A stretch of 64,000 nt of DNA from Chroococcidiopsis sp. TS-821 (lineage in GTDB: Bacteria; Cyanobacteriota; Cyanobacteriia; Cyanobacteriales; Chroococcidiopsidaceae), in NCBI RefSeq assembly GCF_002939305.1, contig NZ_MVDI01000006.1, positions 62,001 to 126,000 on the forward strand, read 5' to 3'. Both the position numbers and the translations under genes were made by a program. The notes under the pieces were generated by a model. That model saw nothing but the letters and a program-made list of their open reading frames with translations, was not told the DNA's origin and searched no databases. Positions 52,548-62,484 of this stretch are shown piece by piece. How positions within the stretch are numbered: position 1 is the first letter of the stretch; every line of letters starts with the position of its first letter.

Positions 52548-54278
52548 ATGCAGTACGTCTCCCATCATGCCAAACAATGTACAGCAAGCCGCTGTGTTGC
52601 TGGAGCAATGTTCAGTTTGTTGATCTTAGCTACTCCTAACAAAGTTTTAGCTCATGGCGGACATGGAAATGAGTTTCAAGGCGGAGCAAATCAGGCTGCT
52701 GACGCAATTCAAGTTGATGCCACAACTGCTAAACGACTAGGAATAAAAGTTGAGCCAGTGACTCGTCAGCCAATAGCTGTAGGAATTAAAACTACAGGTC
52801 AAATTGAAACATTACCGAATCAACAAGTTGAGGTAACGGCTCCTTTAAATAGCACGGTAGTCAAATTACTCGCTAACCCTGGAGACAGTGTAAGAAAAGG
52901 ACAAGCGGTGGCGGTTATTTCCAGTCCTGAATTAGTTCAATTAAGAGTTGAGTCGCAGGAAAAGCAAGCAGAAGGACTGGCAGATCTACAACAGGCACAA
53001 GCCGATTTAAGCCTAGCTCGTCAGAACTATCAACGATATTTGCAGATCGCAACAGATGAAACCGCACAAGCACGCAGCCAAGTGGCATTTGCACAAGAAA
53101 AGTATAACCGCGATCGCGAACTAGCAGCAGCAGGCGCACTACCGCGTCGCAATGCCTTAGAATCACAAACTCAACTGGCACAAGCTCAAGCCGAACTCAC
53201 TAAAGCTGCGAGTCGCCGAGATGTACTAGAAGCAGAAGCACAACTCAAACGCGCACAATCAGCTGTTGAGGTAGCTCAATCTCGAATTAACCTCAGTAAT
53301 GCTAATTACCAAACTCGGCTGCAACAACTGGGAACTCGTGCTGATGCTAGAGGATTAGTAACTGTCACTGCACCCATATCTGGTACAGTTACTGACCGAG
53401 AAGCTAGCCTCGGTCAATCATTCCAAGATGCTGGTGGTAAGCTGATGACGATAGTTAATGATAATCGCGTGTTTGCCACAGCAAATATCTACGAAAAAGA
53501 TTTAGCTCAAGTTAAGACAGGTCAACGTGTAAACATTAAGGTAGCTTCACTCCCAAATCGCACCTTCAGCGGACGAATTACGCGAATTGGCTCGGTAGTA
53601 GAAGGAGAAACGCGGGTAGTGCCAGTACAGGCGGAAGTAGATAACCTGAATGGACAACTCAAACCTGGGATGTTTGCAGAATTAGAGGTATTAACTGACC
53701 AAACGTCAGCAGAGACAATCGCCATTCCGAGTTCAGCAGTGGTAGACGCAAATGGCAAACAATTGGTTTACGTGCAAAATGGCAATGCTTATATAGCGGC
53801 AGAAGTTACTCTAGGTGAAACCTTTGGAGATTTGGTTGAGGTCAAGAGTGGTCTATTCGAGGGAGATTTGATTGTTACTGTGCGATCGCCGCAACTTTAC
53901 GCGCAATCTTTACGTGGTGGTAGTACAACTCAGGAAGGGGAACAACAGCAAGCACCTATACCCGCAACGCCAACTAGCAACAGTATTCCGTTACCTTGGT
54001 GGGTGGTGGGAGCCATCGGAGGAACTGCAATTGGGGCTGGAGCATTTGTGGCAGGTACTCTGTGGTCTAATCGCCGTAACCAACGCCATTTGAGTGGAGC
54101 ATATGTAGGAGTACCAAATGATGGCTTCGTTACTTCATCAGAAGTTGCTTCGGGGGAGAGTAGTCACCATGAGCCTGAAATCTACGAAGCTCCTATATGG
54201 GTAGAAAATAACAATCACCAACCGACACCTAAAGTAAGTCAACTCGAATCCGGCACTAAAAAATATTCTGACTCCTGA
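52548..54278 (+). CDS. RND efflux membrane-fusion protein (CusB/CzcB family)
   Basis: 576 residues from ATG 52548. Signal peptide followed by a His/Gly-rich start (HGGHGNEF) suited to metal. Lipoyl/barrel-sandwich halves: TAPLNSTVVKLLANPGDSVRKGQ and VTAPISGTVTDREASLGQSF, with a long coiled-coil hairpin between (about residues 130-250, SQEKQAEGLADLQQAQADL). The beta-barrel and membrane-proximal domains follow. Unusual: after GSTTQEGEQQQAP there is a membrane helix (IPLPWWVVGAIGGTAIG) and a charged tail. It is 9 bp before the RND pump gene. Confidence 0.9.
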   Translation: MQYVSHHAKQCTASRCVAGAMFSLLILATPNKVLAHGGHGNEFQGGANQAADAIQVDATTAKRLGIKVEPVTRQPIAVGIKTTGQIETLPNQQVEVTAPLNSTVVKLLANPGDSVRKGQAVAVISSPELVQLRVESQEKQAEGLADLQQAQADLSLARQNYQRYLQIATDETAQARSQVAFAQEKYNRDRELAAAGALPRRNALESQTQLAQAQAELTKAASRRDVLEAEAQLKRAQSAVEVAQSRINLSNANYQTRLQQLGTRADARGLVTVTAPISGTVTDREASLGQSFQDAGGKLMTIVNDNRVFATANIYEKDLAQVKTGQRVNIKVASLPNRTFSGRITRIGSVVEGETRVVPVQAEVDNLNGQLKPGMFAELEVLTDQTSAETIAIPSSAVVDANGKQLVYVQNGNAYIAAEVTLGETFGDLVEVKSGLFEGDLIVTVRSPQLYAQSLRGGSTTQEGEQQQAPIPATPTSNSIPLPWWVVGAIGGTAIGAGAFVAGTLWSNRRNQRHLSGAYVGVPNDGFVTSSEVASGESSHHEPEIYEAPIWVENNNHQPTPKVSQLESGTKKYSDS

Positions 54279-54287
54279 AATATCAAT

Positions 54288-57200
54288 ATGCTCAATGCCA
54301 TTCTCAAGTGGTCAATTGTTCAACGTTGGCTGGTTGTGCTGGGAGCAATTATCGTGACGGTGTTGGGAATTTATAACCTAACACAAATGCCGTTGGATGT
54401 TTTTCCTAACTTTGCACCACCCCAGGTTGAAATTCAGACTGAAGCACCAGGGCTAGCTCCTGAGGAAGTTGAATCCTTAATTACATTACCCGTCGAAAGT
54501 GCAATCAATGGTACTCCTGGAGTTGAAACGGTTCGTTCTTCCTCCGCAGTAGGCATCTCTGTAGTCAAAGTCATTTTTAGCTGGGGAACCGATATTTATC
54601 AAGCACGTCAGCTTGTGACTGAGCGATTGCAACAAGCTCAGAGTAAGTTACCGCAAGGTATTGAACCACCCCAAATTTCTCCGATTAGCTCGCCCATTGG
54701 CACAGTCCTTCAGTATGCTTTTACTGCTGAAACTACACCATTGATGGAAGTAAGGCGATTAGTTGATCGCGATATTACAAATCGATTATTAGCAGTTCCA
54801 GGTATTTCTCAAGTGATCGCGTATGGCGGAGATGTTCGTCAGTATCAAGTTTTGGTTGACCCTGCTAAATTAAAAGCTTTTAATGTCACTTTAGCTGACG
54901 TTACAGATGCGGCAGCAGCAGCGAATACAAATGCCGCAGGAGGATTTCTCGTCAGTCCCGACCAGGAATTATTAATTAGGGGTATTGGTCGAATTTCTAC
55001 AATCGAAGACTTGCAGCGATCGGTAGTTACTGCTCGCAACGGTACGCCAGTCTTGTTAGGTGATGTGGCTGACGTGCAAATTGGTGCCGCCTTGCAGCGC
55101 GGTGATGGTAGTTTGAACGGTCAGCGGGCAGTTGTTGTGATGATTAATAAACAACCCCAAGCTGATACCCCAACTGTCACGCAGGCAATTGAAGCCGCAA
55201 TGGCAGAACTTCAAACCAGCTTACCATCAGATGTCAAGTTTACGGTTACTTTCCGGCAACAAAATTTTATTGATGATGCGATTGAAAACGTTCAAAGTTC
55301 TTTGCGAGATGGAATCATCATTGTTTCCATTATCCTGCTGCTATTTTTGATGAATTGGCGCACTGCCATGATCACGCTTAGCGCTATTCCACTCTCGGTG
55401 CTGATCGGGATGATCATCCTCAACTTGTTTGGTCAAGCCATCAACACAATGACGTTGGGAGGATTAGTCGTAGCAATTGGCTCAGTGGTAGATGACTCAA
55501 TTGTAGATATGGAAAATGCTTACCGAGGGTTACGGAAAAATCAACTAGCAGGAACTCCTGTTCATCCGTTTCAGGTTGTTTATGACACTTCAGTAGAAGT
55601 ACGTGTCAGCGTACTGTTTTCTACGGTAATCATTGCCGTGATATTTGCGCCAATTTTTACTCTTACAGGAGTCGAAGGTCGGATTTTTGCGCCGATGGGT
55701 GTGGCGTATTTAGTGTCGATTTTTGCTTCTACATTAGTAGCAATGACACTTTCACCAGCCTTGTGTGCCATTTTGTTAACTAAGCAGCAATTACCGGAGG
55801 ATGACACCTGGGTTTCGCGCTTTTCCCAAAGATTGTATCGTCCACTTTTGAAGTTTTCGATAAATTTTCCTAGTGTTATTTTGGTTAGCGCAGTTGCGGT
55901 GTTTATTGCTTCTTTAATTATTTTAACGTCCTTGGGACGGGTATTTTTACCAGAATTTCAGGAGCGATCGCTTGTTAATGCCATGTTGCTTTATCCTGGC
56001 ACTTCTTTAGAAGCTACCAATCAAGCAGGTTTAGCAATTCAAGATGCGCTTAAAGATGACCCGCGATTTGAATCAGTGCAGTTACGCGCTGGACGCGCCC
56101 CAGGAGATGCTGATGCAGGTGGTGTCAACTTAGGACACGTTGATATTGAAATCAGCGACGAAGGAATGAAAGATCGGGAAACGACGGTTGAGAAGGTAAG
56201 AGCAGAATTTGCGAAATTACCTGGAGTTGCACCGAGTATTGGAGGTTTTATTTCGCACCGCATGGATGAGGTATTATCTGGGGTAAGAAGTGCGATCGCA
56301 GTCAAAATCTTTGGTCCGGAACTCGATGAATTACGTAGCATTGGCGCTGAAGTGCAAACAGCGATGAGCAACATTGCAGGTGTTGTCGATTTGCAGTTAG
56401 AGCCGCAAGTTCCTGTTAAACAAGTACAAATTCAATTTGACCGTGCTACTGCTGCGCGCTATGGTCTTACTGTTGGCAATCTTTCAGAAATGATTGAAAC
56501 CGCCTTGAATGGTAAAGTTGTTTCTCAAGTATTGCAAGAACAACAACTGTTCGATCTGTTGGTGTGGCTGCAAGCCGATTCGCGTAACAACCTAGATACG
56601 ATTCGTAACTTACTTGTAGATACTCCCGAAGGGCAAAAAATTCCTCTCGCTCAATTAGCTCAAGTTAACTATGGCACTGGTCCAAATACAATCAATCGAG
56701 AAAATGTTTCGCGCTTAATCGTTGTTTCTGCCAACGTAGCTGGGCGAGATTTAGGTTCGGTTATTGAAGATATTCAAGCAAACATCAAACAACAAGTACA
56801 ACTACCGTCGAGCTACTTTATCCAGTACGGTGGTCAATTTGAATCCGAACAGCGAGCCAGCCAAAACTTACTTGTCTTTGGCACGGTTGCTCTTATTATC
56901 ATAGCTGTTCTTATGTACTTTGCTGTCAAATCAATACCAGCTATGTTAATGATTATGGTTAATTTACCTCTAGCTTTAGTTGGGGGCATTTTCTCCGTTG
57001 CTCTGGGTGGTGGAATCCTCTCTGTAGCATCAATGGTAGGGTTCATTACTCTTTTTGGAGTAGCGACACGTAATGGGCTATTACTAGTAGAAAATTACAA
57101 CGCTAAGTTGGCACAAGGAATGCAAATAAAAAAAGTGTTACTTGAAGGGTCAACCGAGCGCTTAGCCGCAATTTTGATGACTGCTTTTACCTCAGCTTTA

Positions 57201-57425
57201 GGTATGGTTCCACTTGTTATAGGTAGCGGGGCTGGTAAAGAAATTTTACAACCTTTGGCTGTTGTTGTCTTGGGCGGATTGTTTACTTCTACTGCATTAA
57301 CTTTACTAGTTTTACCGGCTTTGTATTCTCAATTTAGTAGACTTTTGGTTCCGAAGCAAATAAAGCAAACAATTCAAACTGAAGGCTTTAACGCACAAAG
57401 TGTAACACATCACCAACAAATTTAA
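54288..57425 (+). CDS. Heavy-metal RND efflux transporter (CusA/CzcA family)
   Basis: 1,045 residues, twelve membrane helices in the usual RND order. Motif VDDSIVDMENAYRG in helix 4 with the proton-relay Asp residues; the N-terminal MPLDVFPNFAPPQVEIQTEAPGLAPEEVE and the middle VNAMLLYPGTSLEATNQAG match HME-RND pumps. The pump expels copper/silver or zinc/cobalt cations from periplasm across the outer membrane with the upstream fusion protein and an outer-membrane channel. No TolC/CusC gene is nearby. The metal is inferred to be copper from the neighbours. Confidence 0.92.
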   Translation: MLNAILKWSIVQRWLVVLGAIIVTVLGIYNLTQMPLDVFPNFAPPQVEIQTEAPGLAPEEVESLITLPVESAINGTPGVETVRSSSAVGISVVKVIFSWGTDIYQARQLVTERLQQAQSKLPQGIEPPQISPISSPIGTVLQYAFTAETTPLMEVRRLVDRDITNRLLAVPGISQVIAYGGDVRQYQVLVDPAKLKAFNVTLADVTDAAAAANTNAAGGFLVSPDQELLIRGIGRISTIEDLQRSVVTARNGTPVLLGDVADVQIGAALQRGDGSLNGQRAVVVMINKQPQADTPTVTQAIEAAMAELQTSLPSDVKFTVTFRQQNFIDDAIENVQSSLRDGIIIVSIILLLFLMNWRTAMITLSAIPLSVLIGMIILNLFGQAINTMTLGGLVVAIGSVVDDSIVDMENAYRGLRKNQLAGTPVHPFQVVYDTSVEVRVSVLFSTVIIAVIFAPIFTLTGVEGRIFAPMGVAYLVSIFASTLVAMTLSPALCAILLTKQQLPEDDTWVSRFSQRLYRPLLKFSINFPSVILVSAVAVFIASLIILTSLGRVFLPEFQERSLVNAMLLYPGTSLEATNQAGLAIQDALKDDPRFESVQLRAGRAPGDADAGGVNLGHVDIEISDEGMKDRETTVEKVRAEFAKLPGVAPSIGGFISHRMDEVLSGVRSAIAVKIFGPELDELRSIGAEVQTAMSNIAGVVDLQLEPQVPVKQVQIQFDRATAARYGLTVGNLSEMIETALNGKVVSQVLQEQQLFDLLVWLQADSRNNLDTIRNLLVDTPEGQKIPLAQLAQVNYGTGPNTINRENVSRLIVVSANVAGRDLGSVIEDIQANIKQQVQLPSSYFIQYGGQFESEQRASQNLLVFGTVALIIIAVLMYFAVKSIPAMLMIMVNLPLALVGGIFSVALGGGILSVASMVGFITLFGVATRNGLLLVENYNAKLAQGMQIKKVLLEGSTERLAAILMTAFTSALGMVPLVIGSGAGKEILQPLAVVVLGGLFTSTALTLLVLPALYSQFSRLLVPKQIKQTIQTEGFNAQSVTHHQQI

Positions 57426-57449
57426 TCTTATTAAAAAGGAGAAAAGTAA

Positions 57450-57950
57450 ATGAAGTTATTCAAGTCAAGTTTACTTATTATAGGTAGTTTAGGATTTATC
57501 TTTCTGGGAGCTTGCAGCAACGGTACGCAAACAGCAAATTCTCCAACTAGTACGGCATCATCTCCTACTGCAACAACTGCCCAAAACCCTTCTACAACCT
57601 CTCCAGAAGCAACAGTAAATACAGGCAGTAATAGTAGCAATACAGGTCGCCAAGTTGTCGAGTCAGGTCCTTATCACTTAGAATTTGAAGCTGTACCCGA
57701 AAATAATGGTACCCACATCGATTTCTATCTGCAAACAGGTGACGATCATCAAGCAATATCCGATGCAAATGTAACTGCTCAAGTTCAACTTCCTGACGGA
57801 AGTCAGAAGGAGCTTCCTCTTAGTTATGATGCTGAAGGAAAACACTACGCTGCTTTGCTCCCTGGGCAGACATCTGGAGAACATCAAGTTGTCGTTCTCT
57901 CTGAGATTAAGGGCGAGAAAGTGAACGGTAGATTTACCTTTAATCGCTAA
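57450..57950 (+). CDS. FixH/YtkA-like lipoprotein
   Basis: 166 residues. Lipobox LGAC at residues 19-22. A Thr/Ser-rich linker (residues 25-70) leads to an Ig-like domain: YHLEFEAVPENNGTHIDFYL, then VTAQVQLPDGSQKELPL and LPGQTSGEHQVVV. This matches the YtkA/FixH-type extracytoplasmic domain found in copper and cytochrome oxidase loci. AAGGAG lies 8 bp upstream. It is 24 bp after the RND gene and likely in its operon. Confidence 0.8.
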   Translation: MKLFKSSLLIIGSLGFIFLGACSNGTQTANSPTSTASSPTATTAQNPSTTSPEATVNTGSNSSNTGRQVVESGPYHLEFEAVPENNGTHIDFYLQTGDDHQAISDANVTAQVQLPDGSQKELPLSYDAEGKHYAALLPGQTSGEHQVVVLSEIKGEKVNGRFTFNR

Positions 57951-57989
57951 AACTTGACTGGCAGTACATAGAGATCAAAGTTTAGAGCT

Positions 57990-58029
57990 TTAGTTGATTA
58001 TTTATCTTATTAGTTGATTATTTGTCTTA
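57990..58029. repeat. 20-bp imperfect tandem repeat upstream of porin
   Basis: TTAGTTGATTATTTATCTTA followed directly by the same sequence with one change (A to G). It lies about 70 bp upstream of the first porin start, where a TTTCAT box might have been expected but is absent. It may be a regulator site for the porin. Confidence 0.55.
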
Positions 58030-58095
58030 ATTTTCAATTTGCTACTCAATAGCAATAATTGAAAGTTAATTTTTAGGAGTGAGGCATAAAGTAGA

Positions 58096-59745
58096 GTGGA
58101 AAAAGCTTATATAAACTTGGGGATATTTTGCGTAATTGGAGCGCTTGCCCCAATTCTACCTGCGTTTGCAACAAACGATCTGGGTGGACAAGTCGCACAA
58201 GCTTCTACTTTAATGGCTCAATCCGACACTATTTACCATACTAAAGTTTATAGCTTTTCTGAGAATTTAGTAGCTCAAAAAGCTCCCATCACTTCAGTCT
58301 CGCAACTATCTGACGTACAGCCAAGTGACTGGGCATTCCAAGCTTTGCGAACATTAGTCGAACGGTATAGTTGTCTTGCAGGGTATTCAGATAATCTATT
58401 TCGTGGTGATCGCGTATTAAACAGATATGAGTTTGCTGCTAGTTTAGATACTTGTTTAAAACGAGTCAATAAACAGATTGCAACTGCAAAAGCCGAGCTA
58501 TTTCCTGAAGAAGATCTAGCCACTTTACAAAAGTTACAAGAAGATTTTGCAGATGAACTTACTGTTTTAGGGAATCGAGTAGATGCACTAGAAGTAGCTA
58601 CAGCAGAATTGAAAGCAGATCAATTTTCTACTACAACTAAGCTTAATGGAGAAGTTATATTTGCTCTTAGTACAGCGTCTAGAAATAACAAAGCTATTCC
58701 TTCTAATGTCTCAACTAGTTCAGTTAGCGATGTTGATAGTAACCTCTCGTTTAGCCAACGAGCAATTTTGAATCTTGAAACTAGTTTTACTGGACAAGAC
58801 GCACTCATTGTTTCAGTTTACGGCAATAATTTTCCAGATTTTCTTGACGTTACTGGAAGCAAAATGGCACGACTGGTTTACGAGCAAGATACTGGTGGAT
58901 CTACCGAAAATGATTTTGGGTTGTTTTATCTTTCCTATCAATTTCCTATTGGAGAACGCTTAAATGTTTTGGTTGAGCCATACGGTGGAGTTTTAAGTGA
59001 TTTTGTAGATACAATAAATCCTTTTTTAGGAAGTGCAGGAGATGGTTCAATCTCTGCTTTCAGCAACCGCAACCCCATTTACTGGCAAAGTAGTTTTGGT
59101 GCAGGAGTTGGCGTAACATATAATTTTAGTAACACGGCTAGTTTATCACTAGGCTATCTTGCTACCGAAGCTAGCAATCCTAACTCCGGGCTAACTGGCG
59201 GCTCTTATGGGGCGATCGCTCAGCTAACCTTGCGACCAGTTGAAGCTATCAATTTAGGTTTAACTTATGTGCGCTCTTTCAACGGTTTCAGTAATGTAGG
59301 AGTTGGAAGCATATACGCTAACGATCCTTTTGATGGAGCAGACAATATAGCTAATTCTTATGGTTTTGAAGCAAGCTTTCAGATTAGTCCTCAGATGGCA
59401 GTCGGTGGATGGGTTGGTTATGTTCAAACTGAAGCTATTTCAGGAGCTAACGAAGGAGCCAATGCAACTATATTGAACTATGCTATTACTTTAGCTTTTC
59501 CAGACCTTTTTCAAGAAGGTAACTTAGCAGGAATTGTTCTTGGTATACCACCCAAAGTCACAAGTAATGAAATTAATTTACGTGAAGATAAAGATACATC
59601 TTTGCATCTAGAAGCTTTTTACCGGTTTCAACTCACTAAAAATATTGGAATCACTCCAGGTATACTAGTTATCACTAATCCAGAACATAACAAAGCTAAT
59701 AATACTATTTATATAGGAACACTCCGAACTACTTTTTCCTTTTAA
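58096..59745 (+). CDS. Iron uptake porin (SLH + OprB), first copy
   Basis: 549 residues with a GTG start (GGAG 18 bp upstream). Signal peptide to about residue 26. An SLH domain follows (VSQLSDVQPSDWAFQALRTLVERYSCLAGYSDN), then a coiled coil (DLATLQKLQEDFADELTVLGNRVDALE), then a beta-barrel (LNGEVIFAL... to the C-terminal LRTTFSF with terminal Phe). This is the cyanobacterial porin of the SomA/iron-uptake type that lets inorganic ions cross the outer membrane and anchors it to the peptidoglycan. Confidence 0.88.
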   Translation: MEKAYINLGIFCVIGALAPILPAFATNDLGGQVAQASTLMAQSDTIYHTKVYSFSENLVAQKAPITSVSQLSDVQPSDWAFQALRTLVERYSCLAGYSDNLFRGDRVLNRYEFAASLDTCLKRVNKQIATAKAELFPEEDLATLQKLQEDFADELTVLGNRVDALEVATAELKADQFSTTTKLNGEVIFALSTASRNNKAIPSNVSTSSVSDVDSNLSFSQRAILNLETSFTGQDALIVSVYGNNFPDFLDVTGSKMARLVYEQDTGGSTENDFGLFYLSYQFPIGERLNVLVEPYGGVLSDFVDTINPFLGSAGDGSISAFSNRNPIYWQSSFGAGVGVTYNFSNTASLSLGYLATEASNPNSGLTGGSYGAIAQLTLRPVEAINLGLTYVRSFNGFSNVGVGSIYANDPFDGADNIANSYGFEASFQISPQMAVGGWVGYVQTEAISGANEGANATILNYAITLAFPDLFQEGNLAGIVLGIPPKVTSNEINLREDKDTSLHLEAFYRFQLTKNIGITPGILVITNPEHNKANNTIYIGTLRTTFSF

Positions 59746-60208
59746 GTTTTATCAATAAATATATTAAATCCCATATGTAATACGCTGATATATACTTAAC
59801 TATAGATTTAAAAACATTGTCCTTTGTTTTACTATTCTACTCGAGATTGTTGTTTTTATATTAAGAATCTATAGGGTATAACTGTACTGTTAAAATAAAA
59901 TATACTCTTCTTTACTTGAAAGCTAGCTTAATTAGTAAAGTTTTTCGAGTAAGTTATGCTTTTCAACAATAAATATTAAAAAATAGAGAATATGTATAGT
60001 CACTGAATCGTTAATAAATTGAAAAATCAAGTCTTATTCTCATTAAGATTTTATAATATATTTCGTATTTATTCTTTGTAGGTAGTGCTAAACGAGTAAA
60101 GATGTATTGTATTGGTGAACGAAGTGCCAAATAGCCAAAAGCGATAACGTCTTCCTCACTCCTCTTTATGAAATCCTCTGAATATTTATGATTTTTTTTA
60201 GAATATCA
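59746..60208. other. Spacer between the two porins
   Basis: AT-rich with no supported frame. TTTCAT site 5 lies at its right end. I see no terminator hairpin for the first porin. Confidence 0.35.
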
Positions 60209-60225
60209 TTTCATCTTAATTTCAT
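60209..60225 (+). promoter_or_regulatory. TTTCAT tandem box, site 5
   Basis: TTTCAT at 60209 and 60220, then AATTAACTGTCATT (TG at +24), followed by an AT-rich -10-like TATATTAA. It lies 39 bp before the second porin start. Confidence 0.6.
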
Positions 60226-60263
60226 AATTAACTGTCATTATTTATATTAAAAGATTCTTTGGT

Positions 60264-62042
60264 GTGAGCAAAATTATGCAGAAACTTTTCTGGAGTGTTT
60301 TAAAACTAAGCCCAACACTCTTAAGTGCTATATTTCTTTTGCTTGAACGTACTCAAGCTAGTGAAGTACCTGTGAGGGCGTTAGTATCTAACTCTTCTAC
60401 TATTGTTACAACTCAAGATAGCACTTCACTAAAACAAAACTCTATCAATCCACAAGTTTTTGTAGCAAGCACTACTTCTTCTATCAAAAGTGTTTCAGAA
60501 GATATCTTGTCTTCTTCCAGACCTCAACCTCCAGATGTAAAGCTAGCTAATACTTATCAAACTATCGAAAATCCCTCAGCTTTGGATGCACTAGCTCAAG
60601 TTACATCAGTTTCTCAATTATCTGACGTACAACCCACCGATTGGGCATTCCAGGCACTGCAATCTTTAGTAGAACGTTATGGCTGTATTGCTGGGTACCC
60701 TGATAGTACTTATAGGGGCAATCGGGCTTTGACGCGCTATGAATTTGCTGCTGGTTTAAATGCTTGTTTAGACCGAGTAAACGAACTCATTGCCACAGCA
60801 ACTGCAGACGCAGTGAATCGGGAAGACCTAGCAACTTTACAGCGATTACAAGAAGAATTTTCAGCAGAACTAGCCACATTGCGCGGTCGCGTGGATGCAT
60901 TAGAAGCACAAACAGCCGAACTAGAAGCTAATCAGTTCTCTACTACTACCAAGTTAGGTGGGGAAGTTGTATTTGGCTTAGCTGATGTTTTTGGTGATTC
61001 AGCTGTTGGTGGAAGTGACTTAGAGTACAATACCATTGCTGCTGTCCGCGCGCGATTAAACTTTGATACTAGCTTTACTGGTAGAGATCTTTTAAGAACT
61101 CGTTTACAAGCTCGTAATATTGATAACAACACTGGAGAAACTGGTACCTCAATGACCCGCTTGGGATTTGATGGTGACGAAGGTAATGATGTTATTATTG
61201 ATGACTTCTTTTACCGTTTTCCACTCAACAACCAGTTTAGAGTCTTTCTTGCACTCAACAGTTTTGAACCAAGAGATTTTATTGATGTAGTCAGCCCTTT
61301 CTATAGTAGTGGTGATGGGGCTGTTTCCCGTTTTGGTCGTCTCAATCCAGTTTTGCGAATACCAGATGACAGTTCAGGGCTTGCGTTTGACTTTAAGCTA
61401 AATGACACCTTTACTTTAGCTGCTGGATATTTAGTCCCAACTGATTTTGCTAGTAACCCTAGTCAAAAGGCTGGTCTTTCTGATGGTGCATATGCAGCTT
61501 TCACCAATGTAGTCTTTAATGCAACCAATAATTTTAAACTAGGTTTATCTTATGTCCGTTCTTATGCGCCTGGGGGTGAGGTCAATCTCACAGGCAGTAC
61601 AGGTAGTGGCATTGCTCAAGACCCATTAGGAGTTGCAACTTCAGCTGATTCTGTTGGCGCACAAGCACAGTTAGGAGTAGGTGAAGGTTTGATTTTATCA
61701 GGTTGGGCTGGTTATACCTGGGCTAAAGCACAAGCTAGTGGTTTAGGTGTTATTGAGGGAAATGAAGCCAGGATTTTTAATTGGGCTGCGGCGGTTTCTT
61801 TTCCAGATTTGGGCAAAGAAGGTAATCTTGCTTCTATTATCTTTGGTCAACCACCGAAGGTAGTCGATAGCGATCTGATAGAGGATCAAAATACCTCTTA
61901 TCATCTTGAAGGTTTTTACCGTTTTAAACTCACAGAAAATGTTTCAATTACTCCAGGAGCATTTGTAATTTTCAATCCAGAACATAACAATGATAATGAC
62001 ACAATCTATGTTGGAACAATTCGGACTACCTTTGAATTCTAA
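60264..62042 (+). CDS. Iron uptake porin (SLH + OprB), second copy
   Basis: 592 residues from GTG 60264; ATG 60276 is also possible. Signal peptide, then a 60-residue Ser/Thr-rich stretch not present in the first copy, then the SLH domain (VSQLSDVQPTDWAFQALQSLVERYGCIAGYPD), coiled coil (DLATLQRLQEEFSAELATLRGRVDALE) and beta-barrel ending IRTTFEF. It is a paralogue of the gene at 58096. Unlike it, this copy has a TTTCAT box directly upstream, so it may be the metal-regulated one. Confidence 0.88.
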   Translation: MSKIMQKLFWSVLKLSPTLLSAIFLLLERTQASEVPVRALVSNSSTIVTTQDSTSLKQNSINPQVFVASTTSSIKSVSEDILSSSRPQPPDVKLANTYQTIENPSALDALAQVTSVSQLSDVQPTDWAFQALQSLVERYGCIAGYPDSTYRGNRALTRYEFAAGLNACLDRVNELIATATADAVNREDLATLQRLQEEFSAELATLRGRVDALEAQTAELEANQFSTTTKLGGEVVFGLADVFGDSAVGGSDLEYNTIAAVRARLNFDTSFTGRDLLRTRLQARNIDNNTGETGTSMTRLGFDGDEGNDVIIDDFFYRFPLNNQFRVFLALNSFEPRDFIDVVSPFYSSGDGAVSRFGRLNPVLRIPDDSSGLAFDFKLNDTFTLAAGYLVPTDFASNPSQKAGLSDGAYAAFTNVVFNATNNFKLGLSYVRSYAPGGEVNLTGSTGSGIAQDPLGVATSADSVGAQAQLGVGEGLILSGWAGYTWAKAQASGLGVIEGNEARIFNWAAAVSFPDLGKEGNLASIIFGQPPKVVDSDLIEDQNTSYHLEGFYRFKLTENVSITPGAFVIFNPEHNNDNDTIYVGTIRTTFEF

Positions 62043-62060
62043 ACACAATTAGACTGAAAT

Positions 62061-62099
62061 GTGTCCTTGCCATCAATAATACAAAACAGACAAGGACAC
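62061..62099 (+). terminator. Hairpin GTGTCCTTG / CAAGGACAC
   Basis: Perfect 9-bp stem with 21-nt loop, 18 bp after the second porin stop. No long T-run follows (TAACTAAAC), but placement fits a terminator. Confidence 0.55.
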
Positions 62100-62406
62100 T
62101 AACTAAACTATTAAAATTATTCTGAATTAAATTAATAAGAAAAATAAATTAGAGGAGTTCTTAATGTTTCTTGAAATAAAGCATTAGACTAAACTATAAC
62201 ATTTCCTAATTCACTTGGGTTTATTTTTTTAAAAATTTTCTCTTCTATAATAAAGGAAGAAGATTATTAATATAGACTATAACAAATCATTTTGATGATA
62301 AAACCTCAATTAAATACTACTTAGTTGAATTATTGGTATTATTAATTGCTTTGAAAATAAACAGAATACAAAATAAGTAATATATTGTAGTTCTAAATGT
62401 TTAATA
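62100..62406. other. AT-rich spacer before the first DUF2808 gene
   Basis: About 300 bp with no supported frame, ending at TTTCAT-type site 6. Confidence 0.3.
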
Positions 62407-62423
62407 TTTCACTTTAATTTCAC
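62407..62423 (+). promoter_or_regulatory. TTTCAC tandem box, site 6
   Basis: TTTCAC at 62407 and 62418 (both repeats have C for T at position 6), then TTGGTAATGTCA with TG at +24. It lies 62 bp before the first DUF2808 gene. The TATTAAAT downstream could be a -10 region. Confidence 0.55.
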
Positions 62424-62484
62424 TTGGTAATGTCAAGCTATTAAATAAGGAGTTTACTAATATAACTGCTTAAGGACTTTTGCA

